The translations under genes and the position numbers were made by a program. This document shows, piece after piece, positions 43,220-51,385 of a stretch of DNA of 64,000 bases (position 1 is its first letter; the number at the start of each line of letters is the position of its first letter). The DNA lies in the NCBI RefSeq assembly GCF_016907815.1, contig NZ_JAFBCQ010000001.1, forward strand, positions 2,108,001 through 2,172,000, in the 5' to 3' direction. This DNA is from Microbacterium aurum. Lineage in GTDB: Bacteria > Actinomycetota > Actinomycetes > Actinomycetales > Microbacteriaceae. The notes beneath the pieces are model-generated. The model was given only the letters and a program-made list of their open reading frames with translations. It was not told where the DNA came from and did no database searches.

Positions 43220-44107
43220 ATGCTGACCATGGAGGCGAGAGACCGTCAGGAGCTCACCAGCGGGCTGCTGCGTGTCGTCCTCGCGTCGCAGCGCCTGATG
43301 CGTGGGGCGCTCTACGCCGACTGGCCGCCCATCAGTTCCTGGGCGGGACAGCTGGCGACGGATCCGCTCAACGCCGAGCCCGGCTGGGATCGAAATCATC
43401 CGTTCCGCACGGTGCAGCTGGCGCTGCGTACAACCACCGAGTCCGCCTGCCAGCACGGGCTGGCGCTCTTCGAGATGAGTCGCTCGAAGCGCGAACTGGC
43501 GGTGCCGCTTGCTACCGTCACCCGTGGCAGCATCGAGGCGCTCGGCCGCGCCTATTGGCTGGTCACAGCTCCCGATATGCGCGACCTCGTCAGCCGGGTC
43601 GCCTCGCTCGAGTTCTACGACATGGAATACCCCGCGAAGTACGGGCAGAGGCTCCGTCGACTCCCCGTTGAAACGGAGCCCATGACACTCATCAGCGAGT
43701 ACCGCGAGGAGCTGAAGGCGTGGCTCCACGCGCGTGGGCTCGAGCTCGTGAAGCGAGGCACGACGGCCCTCGCCACCGCGCTTCTCGAGGTCTCCTACGG
43801 CGACGGCCGCGTTGTCTACTCCGACCTCTCTGCCGCCGCACACGGCCAGGGCTGGGCCACCGCCAACTTCTACAGCTTCGATACCACCCGACTCCAGCGC
43901 GATGACACGATGCTGCTCGCGTACTGCATGTACCTCATTGAATCCATGCGCACCGTTGCGCTGCGCCTCGCCGTCGCCTTCGGCGCTACTGATTCTGACC
44001 TCGATCGGTGGCGGCAGGCGATGGATCAGGTGGACAAGATGATCGGTGCATTCGTCAAACCCGCGCCCGATCGGGCCGAACGGCGCGCGGCTGCCGAGTC
44101 CAGCTAA
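43220..44107 (+). CDS. 295-aa hypothetical helical protein (HEPN-like)
   Basis: ATG at 43220, 9 bp after the Ymh-like gene. It is all-helical, with a conserved-looking YSDLSAAAHGQGW segment that resembles the Y-x2-LS-x3-H motif of DUF5677-like HEPN-related proteins. No membrane segment. Likely co-transcribed and functionally paired with the Ymh-like protein; activity unknown. Confidence 0.6.
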   Translation: MLTMEARDRQELTSGLLRVVLASQRLMRGALYADWPPISSWAGQLATDPLNAEPGWDRNHPFRTVQLALRTTTESACQHGLALFEMSRSKRELAVPLATVTRGSIEALGRAYWLVTAPDMRDLVSRVASLEFYDMEYPAKYGQRLRRLPVETEPMTLISEYREELKAWLHARGLELVKRGTTALATALLEVSYGDGRVVYSDLSAAAHGQGWATANFYSFDTTRLQRDDTMLLAYCMYLIESMRTVALRLAVAFGATDSDLDRWRQAMDQVDKMIGAFVKPAPDRAERRAAAESS

Positions 44108-44116
44108 CAGAGGTAG

Positions 44117-44139
44117 CCCGTTGTGGAATAGACAACGGG
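44117..44139. terminator. Hairpin downstream of the HEPN-like gene
   Basis: CCCGTTGT and ACAACGGG arms with a 7-nt loop, 10 bp after the gene, followed by TATT. Probable terminator. Confidence 0.55.
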
Positions 44140-44141
44140 TA

Positions 44142-44169
44142 TTGACTTCTCAGACTGTTCGTTCATAAT
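44142..44169 (+). promoter_or_regulatory. Sigma-A promoter (TTGACT-16-CATAAT)
   Basis: TTGACT at 44142-44147, 16-bp spacer, CATAAT at 44164-44169. Start near 44176, about 75 nt before the RHH gene ATG. Confidence 0.7.
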
Positions 44170-44250
44170 CGCTCATCCACTCCTCGTCGGGCTGCGGTGT
44201 AGAGGACCCCACCCGGGGGTCATCCATCGCTTCCGATGAGGAGGCTCAGC

Positions 44251-44580
44251 ATGGCTGAGAATGAACTGCCCGAGGTGCCGGCCACGGCCCTCGGGCCCCT
44301 GCGGACACTTGCTGTTCGCATTACCGACGGCCTGCGAGCCCAGTTGGACGTGATCGCCCAGCTCAACGACCGCACCGTCACCGAAGAGATCCGTCTGGCG
44401 CTGGAGTCCTGGATCGAGGCTTCCAAGTCCGATCCGAAGGTGCTCCAGCGTGCCGAAACGGTGCGGGCTGAGATCGAGCGCGAAGCGAAGACCAAGCAGA
44501 GCGCGATCGAGGCCATCTTCGGCGCCGCCGATTCCGGAGCGAAAGCTCCGTCGAGTCGCGGAAAGGCTGCTCCCGCGTAG
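44251..44580 (+). CDS. Ribbon-helix-helix DNA-binding protein
   Basis: 109 aa from ATG at 44251, preceded by GAGGAGG. The strand-helix-helix unit is TLAVRITDGLRAQLDVIAQ followed by RTVTEEIRLALESWIE, a CopG/Arc-type fold; a charged coiled tail and a basic Ser/Lys end follow. Such proteins are plasmid copy or relaxosome regulators. Downstream are two DUF3846 genes. Confidence 0.75.
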   Translation: MAENELPEVPATALGPLRTLAVRITDGLRAQLDVIAQLNDRTVTEEIRLALESWIEASKSDPKVLQRAETVRAEIEREAKTKQSAIEAIFGAADSGAKAPSSRGKAAPA

Positions 44581-44787
44581 GACGAGATTCGTCCGGGCTC
44601 GGTTGAGCGGCCAGCACTCCCTCCCCGTCACTGGGGGTTCGAGAGAGGGCGGCTGTCCCGGAGGTCGAGTGCTTCAGCGCACTCCCTCCGGGCCGGTCGC
44701 CTGACGCAACCCATCTCGTTGCTGCCCCGCGACTTGTCAGGGAACCCATGAGAGTTCTCGGTCGCGACAACAGTAAGGAGGTGGGAG

Positions 44788-45321
44788 GTGGTGCGAAGCA
44801 TCGTCATCCCGCACGATCAAGCCCGTTCGCCGCGGCTGCGACACCTGGCTACGGCCAGCGAATTCCAGGCCGCGGTGGACGGTTGGCTCGAGCCCATCGA
44901 GATGCCCGCCCTGGGTGTCACCGTCTACGTCAACGAGGCAGCCCGTCGGGAACACCACCCGATCAACTGCCGCGCCATGGCGCTCTGGTGGCTCTACAGC
45001 GCCGACCCGACCCAGTACCCGATCTTCCTCGGCGACGTCGTGCTCACCAGCACCGACGACGGCGAGGAAGCCACGGCCCTGCTGGAGCGGATCGTCGGGG
45101 ACATTTTCGAGCAGCGCGAGTTCGTCGTCCAGGTCCGGCCCTCGGGGCAGGACTCCTGGCGCGACTCGTTCGCCCGGTTCCATGACGTCTTCGATGCTGC
45201 GACTTGGTGCATGCTCCTGATCAACACACTTGGGCCTGGGGGGCGCCTCCGACTGGAAAGCCGGACGCCCCAACCGGACGCGTTCGGCCCGGCGCTCAGC
45301 GAAAGCGACGCGCTGTGGTGA
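44788..45321 (+). CDS. DUF3846 protein, copy 1
   Basis: 177 aa. Core pattern VDGWLEPIEMPALGVTVYVNEAA ... RAMALWWLYSA ... FLGDVVLT matches the DUF3846 family of plasmids and phages. GTG at 44788 with AAGGAGG upstream. The stop overlaps the next start by GTGA. Function unknown. Confidence 0.75.
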   Translation: MVRSIVIPHDQARSPRLRHLATASEFQAAVDGWLEPIEMPALGVTVYVNEAARREHHPINCRAMALWWLYSADPTQYPIFLGDVVLTSTDDGEEATALLERIVGDIFEQREFVVQVRPSGQDSWRDSFARFHDVFDAATWCMLLINTLGPGGRLRLESRTPQPDAFGPALSESDALW

Positions 45322-45854
45322 GGGCGCTGCGCATCCCGGCGGATCAGGACGAACCGATCACGGAGCTGTACGTCGACAAACTTGAGGACTACCAAGCCGC
45401 GGTGGGCGGCTGGATCGAGCCGGTTGACATCCCTCAGCTCGGGATAACGATCTACGTCCACGAGGAAGGCCTGGCGCTGGGGTTGCCTTTCAATCCCCGC
45501 ACCACCTTCCTCTGGTGGTACTACGTCCCCGAAGCGCGCCAAAAGGCGATGCTGGTCGGGTCGGCGCTCATCGTCGGGCTCCCCGACCGGAATGGTGACA
45601 GCACCAGCATCCCCGGGGGAGTTGTCGATGTGCTCACTGGCACCGGACCTTGGCGCGTGGAGGTGAAAGTCCACGGCGATCCGAAGTGGTACGGCAACCA
45701 GGCGACCTACTCGGACTATTTCGAAGCTCTCGTCTGGGCGATGGTCACATTGGAACGCTGGACCCAAGCCGAAGATGTTCGCGTTGTCCCCGCGGGTTCC
45801 ACTTCTGGCGGGAAGCTCGCCGGGGGAGCGGACGTCACCGAACCCGCCGCCTGA
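45318..45854 (+). CDS. DUF3846 protein, copy 2
   Basis: 178 aa from GTG at 45318. It carries the same core as the previous gene (VGGWIEPVDIPQLGITIYVHEEG ... TTFLWWYYVPE ... LVGSALIVG), so the two are tandem paralogues. The C-terminus differs. The pair is probably translated together. Confidence 0.74.
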   Translation: MRALRIPADQDEPITELYVDKLEDYQAAVGGWIEPVDIPQLGITIYVHEEGLALGLPFNPRTTFLWWYYVPEARQKAMLVGSALIVGLPDRNGDSTSIPGGVVDVLTGTGPWRVEVKVHGDPKWYGNQATYSDYFEALVWAMVTLERWTQAEDVRVVPAGSTSGGKLAGGADVTEPAA

Positions 45855-46245
45855 CGGCATCAGGCGCTCTCGCAACGGCGGCGACTGCCCGGTCCTTGAG
45901 AACTGCGAGTTCTCGGACCGGCGCGGTCGCCGCCTTCTCCATGTCTTGGGCTGGCACCGCAGATCATTGACGGTTCGACCTAGCTTTCGTATAGCTAGGG
46001 CAGGAGCGGACTCGTGACACGGGGCGCTCAGCACATTCTTCGCGATCATCACGGCTCTGCCCACATGTGGATTCGTGATAGTCGCGCCAGCCGCGTGCCG
46101 GGTCTCTTTTGGTTGAGTGAGGCGTGCGGCACCCCTGGTGCCATTCGCCCGGACCGAAACTCCCTGCGAGGTCGGTCCGGACGACTGTAGCCGAGGTTGT
46201 GGATAACTCTCCTGACGACTCCCGGCCGGCGCTACGGTGGGCTCC
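45855..46245. other. Intergenic region with two hairpins
   Basis: About 390 bp with no supported gene. It contains a long bulged hairpin at 45889-45921 (CCGGTCC plus GAGAACT arms) that probably terminates the DUF3846 transcript, and a CCTAGCT-7-AGCTAGG inverted repeat at 45979-45999 that could be an operator. Confidence 0.5.
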
Positions 46246-46479
46246 ATGCTGCTCCAGTTCCCCGGTGACCCACTGGAGTTCGCCACGAGAAATTGCCCCG
46301 GCTGTTTATCGCGGCTCGAGGCGCGCAGCTTCGGCTGGTGGTGTCCTCAGTGCGAGAAGATCACCGATCCCGAGGAGAGTCCCGCGGTGTCCGAGACGGG
46401 TCCTAGCATCGAACATCTCTACGACAATGGGGATGGCGATGCGAGTACCGGTCCGCGAGGACATTCAACTTTGGTGTGA
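46246..46479 (+). CDS. 77-aa zinc-ribbon protein
   Basis: ATG at 46246. CPGC ... CPQC spaced 18 residues forms a zinc ribbon near the N-terminus; the rest is acidic and disordered. Overlaps the following frame by about 50 bp, so one of the two starts may be wrong. Confidence 0.45.
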   Translation: MLLQFPGDPLEFATRNCPGCLSRLEARSFGWWCPQCEKITDPEESPAVSETGPSIEHLYDNGDGDASTGPRGHSTLV

Positions 46480-46672
46480 GGCGGGTGTACCCCGCCGCCT
46501 TGTCTGGCGGCGGGAACGCTGGCGCGTTATCGACACTCCTACTCTGCAAGCCGACGGTAACCTCTGGGACGCCTGGCGCTTCACCGCTCGCTCCGATCAG
46601 GACCACCGCACGGTGGTCGTGGACGTCGAGCGCGTTGGCGAACGATGGCTGCTCGTCGCTGCGTGGGACTGA
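46433..46672 (+). CDS. DUF6504-like small protein
   Basis: 79 aa from ATG at 46433 (46427 or 46439 are also possible). VPRRLVWRRERWRVIDTPT, then WDAWRFTAR and VERVGERWLLVAAWD, follows the short beta pattern of DUF6504-type proteins that sit near DNA polymerase/repair genes. Function unknown. Confidence 0.5.
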   Translation: MAMRVPVREDIQLWCEAGVPRRLVWRRERWRVIDTPTLQADGNLWDAWRFTARSDQDHRTVVVDVERVGERWLLVAAWD

Positions 46673-46779
46673 CGCAGATTGGGCCAGAACCGCCGCTACG
46701 ACCTCGTCGGGCGCGACATCGAGCGTGCCGACGCGCCCGCGCAGAACGCGGCACACCCCTCGGGCTCTCGATTGATGAG

Positions 46780-47016
46780 GTGCGCGCTACCGGCCGGCGC
46801 CGCGACGCCCGCGACCCCATTCCTGTGACAGCGCGGCTCCAGTTTCAGGTCGCCCATGTCGAGCCGAGAGTCGTCGGAGCCGTCGCCATCGCATGGACCG
46901 ATGCCGCGGTGCTTGTGCGCTGGCTCAGTGAGGACCGGCAAGAGCATCACGCCTGGGTGTACGCCGGTGCGGTGACGCGAGCGTCGTCTCGCGGCCAGGT
47001 CCCACGCGACTGTTAG
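46780..47016 (+). CDS. Possible 78-aa protein
   Basis: GTG at 46780. Coding-like beta pattern (ARLQFQVAHVEPRVVGAVAIAW, then VLVRWLSEDRQEHHAWVY) but no ribosome binding site and no family. It may be a real small gene or chance. Confidence 0.3.
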   Translation: MRATGRRRDARDPIPVTARLQFQVAHVEPRVVGAVAIAWTDAAVLVRWLSEDRQEHHAWVYAGAVTRASSRGQVPRDC

Positions 47017-47025
47017 CCTCCAACC

Positions 47026-47913
47026 ATGAGTCAGCAGGCGCCCGCAGGGTGGTTCGCGGATCCCTTCGGCCGTCACGAGCACCGCTACTGGGACGGCGCC
47101 CAGTGGACGGAACACGTCGGCTCGCAGGGCCGCCAGATGGTTGATGCACCTGTTGTTGCGCCACCGGCTCCGGTCGTCGCCCAACAGCAGACGGTCGCGG
47201 CCATGCAGACCGTCGCCCTGACTCCGGTGACCAACAAGAAGGTGCAGCGGCAGATTCAAAAGCTGGGCGTTGGAGATCGGACTCGCGTCGGCGGCGGAAC
47301 GCTCTTCACAGAGCAGGTGTTGGTGGTCAACCAGAAGGCGAAGCTCTGGGAGAAGAAGGCCGAGTACGCCGTCTTCAACCAGCACGGCCTCAAGGTCGGT
47401 GGCGTTCGTGAGTACGGCGTGAGCATGTCGCGCATGGTCGTGGGCCGCGAGAACTCCACCAAGCGCCTTCAGATTGTCGACGCCGACGGCCGACCAGTGC
47501 TCACGCTCACCCGCCCCGCCACGATGCTGAAGTCCAAGGTGATCGTGATGCGTGACGACGGCACGCCTGTCGGCCAGATCGCCCAGGAAAACTTCGGCGT
47601 CATGGCGTCGGTGCTCGGTGGCCGCTTCAACATCCGATTCCGGATGGAAGCGGGCGGAGAGACGCTCGGGACGATCAACGCCGAAAGTTGGCGGGCCTGG
47701 GATTTCAGCATCCAGGACCCGAGGGGCGACGAGATCGGCCGCATTACGAAGGCCTGGGCCGGATTCGGCAAGGAGAACTTCACGAAGGCGGACAATTACG
47801 TGCTGGAGATCTACCGCCCGCTCGAGGATCCGCTGCACTCACTCGTCGTGTCCGCGGCGCTCGTGGTGGACACGGTGCTCAAGCAAGGCAGCAGCGAACA
47901 GCGCAGTCGCTGA
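47026..47913 (+). CDS. DUF2510 plus phospholipid-scramblase/LURP-like protein
   Basis: 295 aa. The N-terminal PAGWFADPFGRHEHRYWDG is a DUF2510 motif, a short membrane-associated unit. From about residue 90 the protein has the beta-barrel repeats of the scramblase/LURP-one-like fold (VLVVNQKAKLWEKKAEYAVF ... GGRFNIRFRMEAGGETLGTI), with a hydrophobic C-terminal helix (SLVVSAALVVDTVLK). Function unknown. Convergent with the next gene. Confidence 0.75.
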   Translation: MSQQAPAGWFADPFGRHEHRYWDGAQWTEHVGSQGRQMVDAPVVAPPAPVVAQQQTVAAMQTVALTPVTNKKVQRQIQKLGVGDRTRVGGGTLFTEQVLVVNQKAKLWEKKAEYAVFNQHGLKVGGVREYGVSMSRMVVGRENSTKRLQIVDADGRPVLTLTRPATMLKSKVIVMRDDGTPVGQIAQENFGVMASVLGGRFNIRFRMEAGGETLGTINAESWRAWDFSIQDPRGDEIGRITKAWAGFGKENFTKADNYVLEIYRPLEDPLHSLVVSAALVVDTVLKQGSSEQRSR

Positions 47914-47931
47914 GCCACCGTGCGCGGGCGC

Positions 47932-49209
47932 TCATTCGCCGTCACGGGTCTTGTCGTCGCTCGCTGCGCCTCGACCTCGGAACCTGTCGCTGATCGTCCC
48001 GACTACCTTCTCTGCGCCAGTCTTGGCGCCCTCGAACGTCCGAACGCCGAACTCACCGACGGCTTTCGCGCCCTTCTCCGTGATCTCGACCGCGTCGTCC
48101 CGGGCATCGCTGACCGCCTCACGCCAGGGCTTCGGCTCGATGGCATGGCGGTCGCCCTCGACGCCGATCGTCTCGTGGAAGACGATCACGTCACCCGCCA
48201 CTTCGTTGCCCGAGCGCACGACTCGGCCAGCCTTGAGCGGATGAAAGAGCACCTGCTCGTTGGCCCCGACCGCGGCCGCATCCATGCGCGACAGGAGTCG
48301 GGCAGTGCTCGTCGAGATCAGGTCTCGCCGCTTTTGCCGAGCAGCTCGAATCGCCGCCCGGTGGCGGTCGACGTCCCCTGGGCTTGAATCCAGCACTCTG
48401 TCGAGTTCGAGCACAGCGAGGCCGTCCTGAAGCTGGAAGCAGCGCGCCAGCACAGCGAGCCATTCCTCGACGGTGGCCTCCGCCATCCCGGCGAGCTTGT
48501 CGAGTTCGCCCACACGCGACTTCTTCTCCATCTTCTCGGCGAGAGCATCGAGCTGGCGGAGCGCGTACGCCTGCGTCGTCGCGATGCTCTGCGCGGCGCC
48601 GTGCAGGCTCGACCACGTCACTTCGGAGACCCGGCCGACGTGCTCGCGCTTCAGCATGGCATCGTCGATGACCATGCCGACGCCGATCATCTCGGCGATG
48701 GTGGCGTCCTTCTGGGCGCGGAGGATGTCGTCGACCTTCTCGTCGATGACTTTAAGGTATTCGGTGATCTCCTCCATGGTCTGCTGCATGGCCATCTGCG
48801 CCATGATTCCGGCAGCGCCGGCCAGCATCGCAGGATTGGTCAGCATCGACCCGACCGAGCCGGGCTTGGCGAACTCGAGGATCTTCGTGACCTTGCCCTT
48901 GCTCGTCGTAGCGATGGCGCGGCTCACACCGTCCGTGGAGCCCTTCATCGCCTGGCCGAGCTTGAGCGCCTTGGCGGACTCCTCGGTGAGCTTCACCCAG
49001 CGGCCGGAGTTGGCCGCGAGTTGCGACCCAGCCTGCGCGACGCCCGATCCTGCGTTCAGCGCCGAGCCGAGCTTCTGGTGCAGCTGCAGATCCTTCGACG
49101 GCACACCAGCGGAGGAGAGGAACCGCTCGACGGCCGTGGCGTCGCCGACGACGGCGAGCCCGTCGCCGTCGCTGATCAGTTCGATCTCGTCGCCCACCGT
49201 TCGCCCCAT
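47932..49209 (-). CDS. 425-aa hypothetical protein with central hydrophobic segment
   Basis: ATG at 49209. The N-terminus (DGLAVVGDATAVERFLSSAGV) is a short alpha/beta unit, then Gly/Ala-rich helices, a hydrophobic stretch (MLAGAAGIMAQMAMQQT) and long helices to the end. Relatives of this shape occur on actinobacterial chromosomes without a known role. The arrangement resembles a helical pore-forming or membrane-sensor protein, but this is only a guess. Confidence 0.6.
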   Translation of the reverse strand: MGRTVGDEIELISDGDGLAVVGDATAVERFLSSAGVPSKDLQLHQKLGSALNAGSGVAQAGSQLAANSGRWVKLTEESAKALKLGQAMKGSTDGVSRAIATTSKGKVTKILEFAKPGSVGSMLTNPAMLAGAAGIMAQMAMQQTMEEITEYLKVIDEKVDDILRAQKDATIAEMIGVGMVIDDAMLKREHVGRVSEVTWSSLHGAAQSIATTQAYALRQLDALAEKMEKKSRVGELDKLAGMAEATVEEWLAVLARCFQLQDGLAVLELDRVLDSSPGDVDRHRAAIRAARQKRRDLISTSTARLLSRMDAAAVGANEQVLFHPLKAGRVVRSGNEVAGDVIVFHETIGVEGDRHAIEPKPWREAVSDARDDAVEITEKGAKAVGEFGVRTFEGAKTGAEKVVGTISDRFRGRGAASDDKTRDGE

Positions 49210-49313
49210 TCCGGGAGAGAAGCTCCCTGGGAGAACGTATCTCAGCCTGGAGACACCACGACCCGACGCACACGTGGGCGGCTCATGTCCGTGTCGATGA
49301 ATACAGTCGGAGC

Positions 49314-49613
49314 ATGCGCCCGCTCTCGCCTACCCAGCTCTCGACGCTTCGGAAGATCGAGGAGTTCGGACTGACCGTTCCGACCGTCACGCTGGACGGG
49401 CCCCTCGCGATGGCTCACCTCGACCTGCCGTGGCCGGGACACGAGATCGTGCGCGTCCAGACCGCTCGTCGGTTGGCGCGCGACGGGCTCATCGCGCCGC
49501 TGGAGTACACCCCACCGCCCGGGGAGATCATCATCGAGTGGGAGATCACCGAGGCGGGGCGCGCGCTTCTGCGCGATTTCGACGCGGTGCGCGTCGCCGG
49601 GGTGGTGTCATGA
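49314..49613 (+). CDS. 99-aa winged-helix-like protein
   Basis: Helical N-terminus (SPTQLSTLRKIEEFG) and a wHTH-like core (VQTARRLARDGLIAPLE ... EWEITEAGRALL) typical of small single-domain regulators. Its TGA overlaps the start of the PD-(D/E)XK gene by ATGA, so it is probably that enzyme's regulator or antitoxin. Confidence 0.65.
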   Translation: MRPLSPTQLSTLRKIEEFGLTVPTVTLDGPLAMAHLDLPWPGHEIVRVQTARRLARDGLIAPLEYTPPPGEIIIEWEITEAGRALLRDFDAVRVAGVVS

Positions 49614-50692
49614 GCGAGGACTTCAAGGCAACTGCGGCGCGCATCGAGGCGAACCCGCTCGGCCGCCTGATGTACGGACAGCGCGAGTTGTTTCACTCCA
49701 ACCTCATCGGCTGGTACTTTGACCAACTGCCCGAGGCTGCCGACGCGACGTTTCGACCGCTCGCTGCGCCCGGTGAGGACTCACGCCGCTTCGTGGAGCG
49801 TGAGCGCGGTCACATGGACCTCGTCTTCCACTGGTCCGACCTTGCACCGCTCGTCATCGAGAACAAGGTCTTTTCGCTGCCGCACCGAGAACAGCTCGAG
49901 GAGTACGAGGCGGCTGCGAGCAAGTGGCCGCACCCGCCGGCCCTCGTGTTGCTGTCCGTCAGCGAGCCGAACTTCGATCTGGGTGAGTGGCGGTATCTGA
50001 GCTACGCGGAGTTCGCCGACCGGATCCGGGATGCGCTCCCCGCGTCGGCGTCCTACGAGGTCGAAACAATGCGCCGCTACGCCGCGCTCGTCTCTGACCT
50101 GCATCAGTTGGTGTCGGCCGTTGACGTGCAATCCGATGAGGAACGGGTCTGGCTCCCGGACAGCTTGCTCTCGGCGATCTCCAGCTCGCAGATGCGCGCT
50201 GCGCTGCGCAAGGCACGAGCCCAACGAGTCGCTCGCGTCCTCAATGACATTCTGCCTGGCCTGGAACAACCCGCCGCGGGTGGCATGAGCAACGCGACAC
50301 CGCTGGTCGAGTCGTTCGAGTACGTCTTCACTCGCGGTATGCATCTTCACCTCGGCTGGCAACTTCAGGGTGACCAGTTCCGCCGCGCGGCCGTCTACCA
50401 CGACCAGTCCATCTCTGGACGAAGCCAAGAGTCGCGGCGGCTGCGAGAGGATGTCAGCCGTGAGCACCCCGAGTTCTACTCGTTCCCTGCTCAGCTTCCG
50501 CGGGCGCTCGCCGGGCGCAAGGAGTTCAATCACTTCGCTCCGTCCTTTGTCTACAAGTACGTCAAGACGCCCGGCCTGACCATCGCGGAGCTCAAAGCTG
50601 CGGCGGCCGAGGTGCACGCGGAGATTGAGCGGTTCCGTGCTGAGGGCGTTACGGAAGCGCGGCCGGACGACGCGGTGCGCAAAGCGCCGTAG
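49610..50692 (+). CDS. PD-(D/E)XK nuclease-superfamily protein
   Basis: 360 aa. The nuclease core is near the N-terminus: GHMDLVFHW (active-site Asp, ~66), then LVIENKVFSLPHREQLEEYE (E-x-K, ~84-86), with a downstream Gln and Tyr on a helix, which fits PDDEXK_4-type proteins. The C-terminal ~200 residues are unassigned. ATG at 49610 overlaps the winged-helix gene; the extension to 49430 lies inside that gene and is rejected. Probably a defence nuclease. Confidence 0.75.
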   Translation: MSEDFKATAARIEANPLGRLMYGQRELFHSNLIGWYFDQLPEAADATFRPLAAPGEDSRRFVERERGHMDLVFHWSDLAPLVIENKVFSLPHREQLEEYEAAASKWPHPPALVLLSVSEPNFDLGEWRYLSYAEFADRIRDALPASASYEVETMRRYAALVSDLHQLVSAVDVQSDEERVWLPDSLLSAISSSQMRAALRKARAQRVARVLNDILPGLEQPAAGGMSNATPLVESFEYVFTRGMHLHLGWQLQGDQFRRAAVYHDQSISGRSQESRRLREDVSREHPEFYSFPAQLPRALAGRKEFNHFAPSFVYKYVKTPGLTIAELKAAAAEVHAEIERFRAEGVTEARPDDAVRKAP

Positions 50693-50734
50693 CCTTCCGA
50701 GCGACGTCGGCAGCGCTGGCTACGCTCGACATTT

Positions 50735-51298
50735 ATGGAGGCGTTCGAACAGTTCGTCGCTCTGGCGCTGGAAGCTGAAGGGCTCGTCGTCTCGAGCGCG
50801 CTCAAGTTCCCAGTCAAGCGGCGAACGCGAAAGATTGCCTATGAGGAGTGGCAGACCCACGGCTTTGAAGTGGATCTTGTCGCTGCGCGTGCCGACAAGC
50901 TCGTGCTCGCGACCGTGAAGTCCTTCTTCGGCTCGCGCGGTGTTGTGGCCGCTCACGTGCGCGGCGAGAGCGAGAACCGCACCTGGAACGCCGCCTATGC
51001 GCTCCTTAACGATGAGCAGATTCGCTCGACCGTGGTTGCGGCCGCGGCTGAGCGGTTCGGCTTTGAGGTGTCCCAGGTGGAGCTGCGGCTCTACGTCGGC
51101 AAGTTCGCGGGTGGCGGCAGCGAAGATGCCGTGCGCGAGTGGTGCGCACAGCAGGGTGTCGGGGTTGGACCCATCGTTGTCGTTGGCGCGGCCGAGGTCG
51201 TGAAGATCGTCCGCAACGTGGCGGGCTCTAAGCAGTACCGCGACAACGCGGTCTTGGCAACGCTGAAGGTGCTGGATGCGGCTGGAGCACTCGCCTGA
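50735..51298 (+). CDS. Restriction-endonuclease-like protein with altered motif
   Basis: 187 aa. FEVDLVAARADKLVLATVKSFFGSRGV near residues 43-72 matches the Mrr/PD-(D/E)XK core, where the usual reading is D...E-V-K-S. Here the Glu is replaced by Thr (TVKS), so nuclease activity may be lost or the acid moved. The rest is alpha/beta. Located between the nuclease pair and the type I operon. Confidence 0.55.
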   Translation: MEAFEQFVALALEAEGLVVSSALKFPVKRRTRKIAYEEWQTHGFEVDLVAARADKLVLATVKSFFGSRGVVAAHVRGESENRTWNAAYALLNDEQIRSTVVAAAAERFGFEVSQVELRLYVGKFAGGGSEDAVREWCAQQGVGVGPIVVVGAAEVVKIVRNVAGSKQYRDNAVLATLKVLDAAGALA

Positions 51299-51385
51299 AT
51301 CTGATCCCGACACACCCTTTTAGACCAGCGGGTCTTGATGGGTTGGTCGACTAGACTAGTGCTCGAGAGGCAGGGCACTGTGGCG

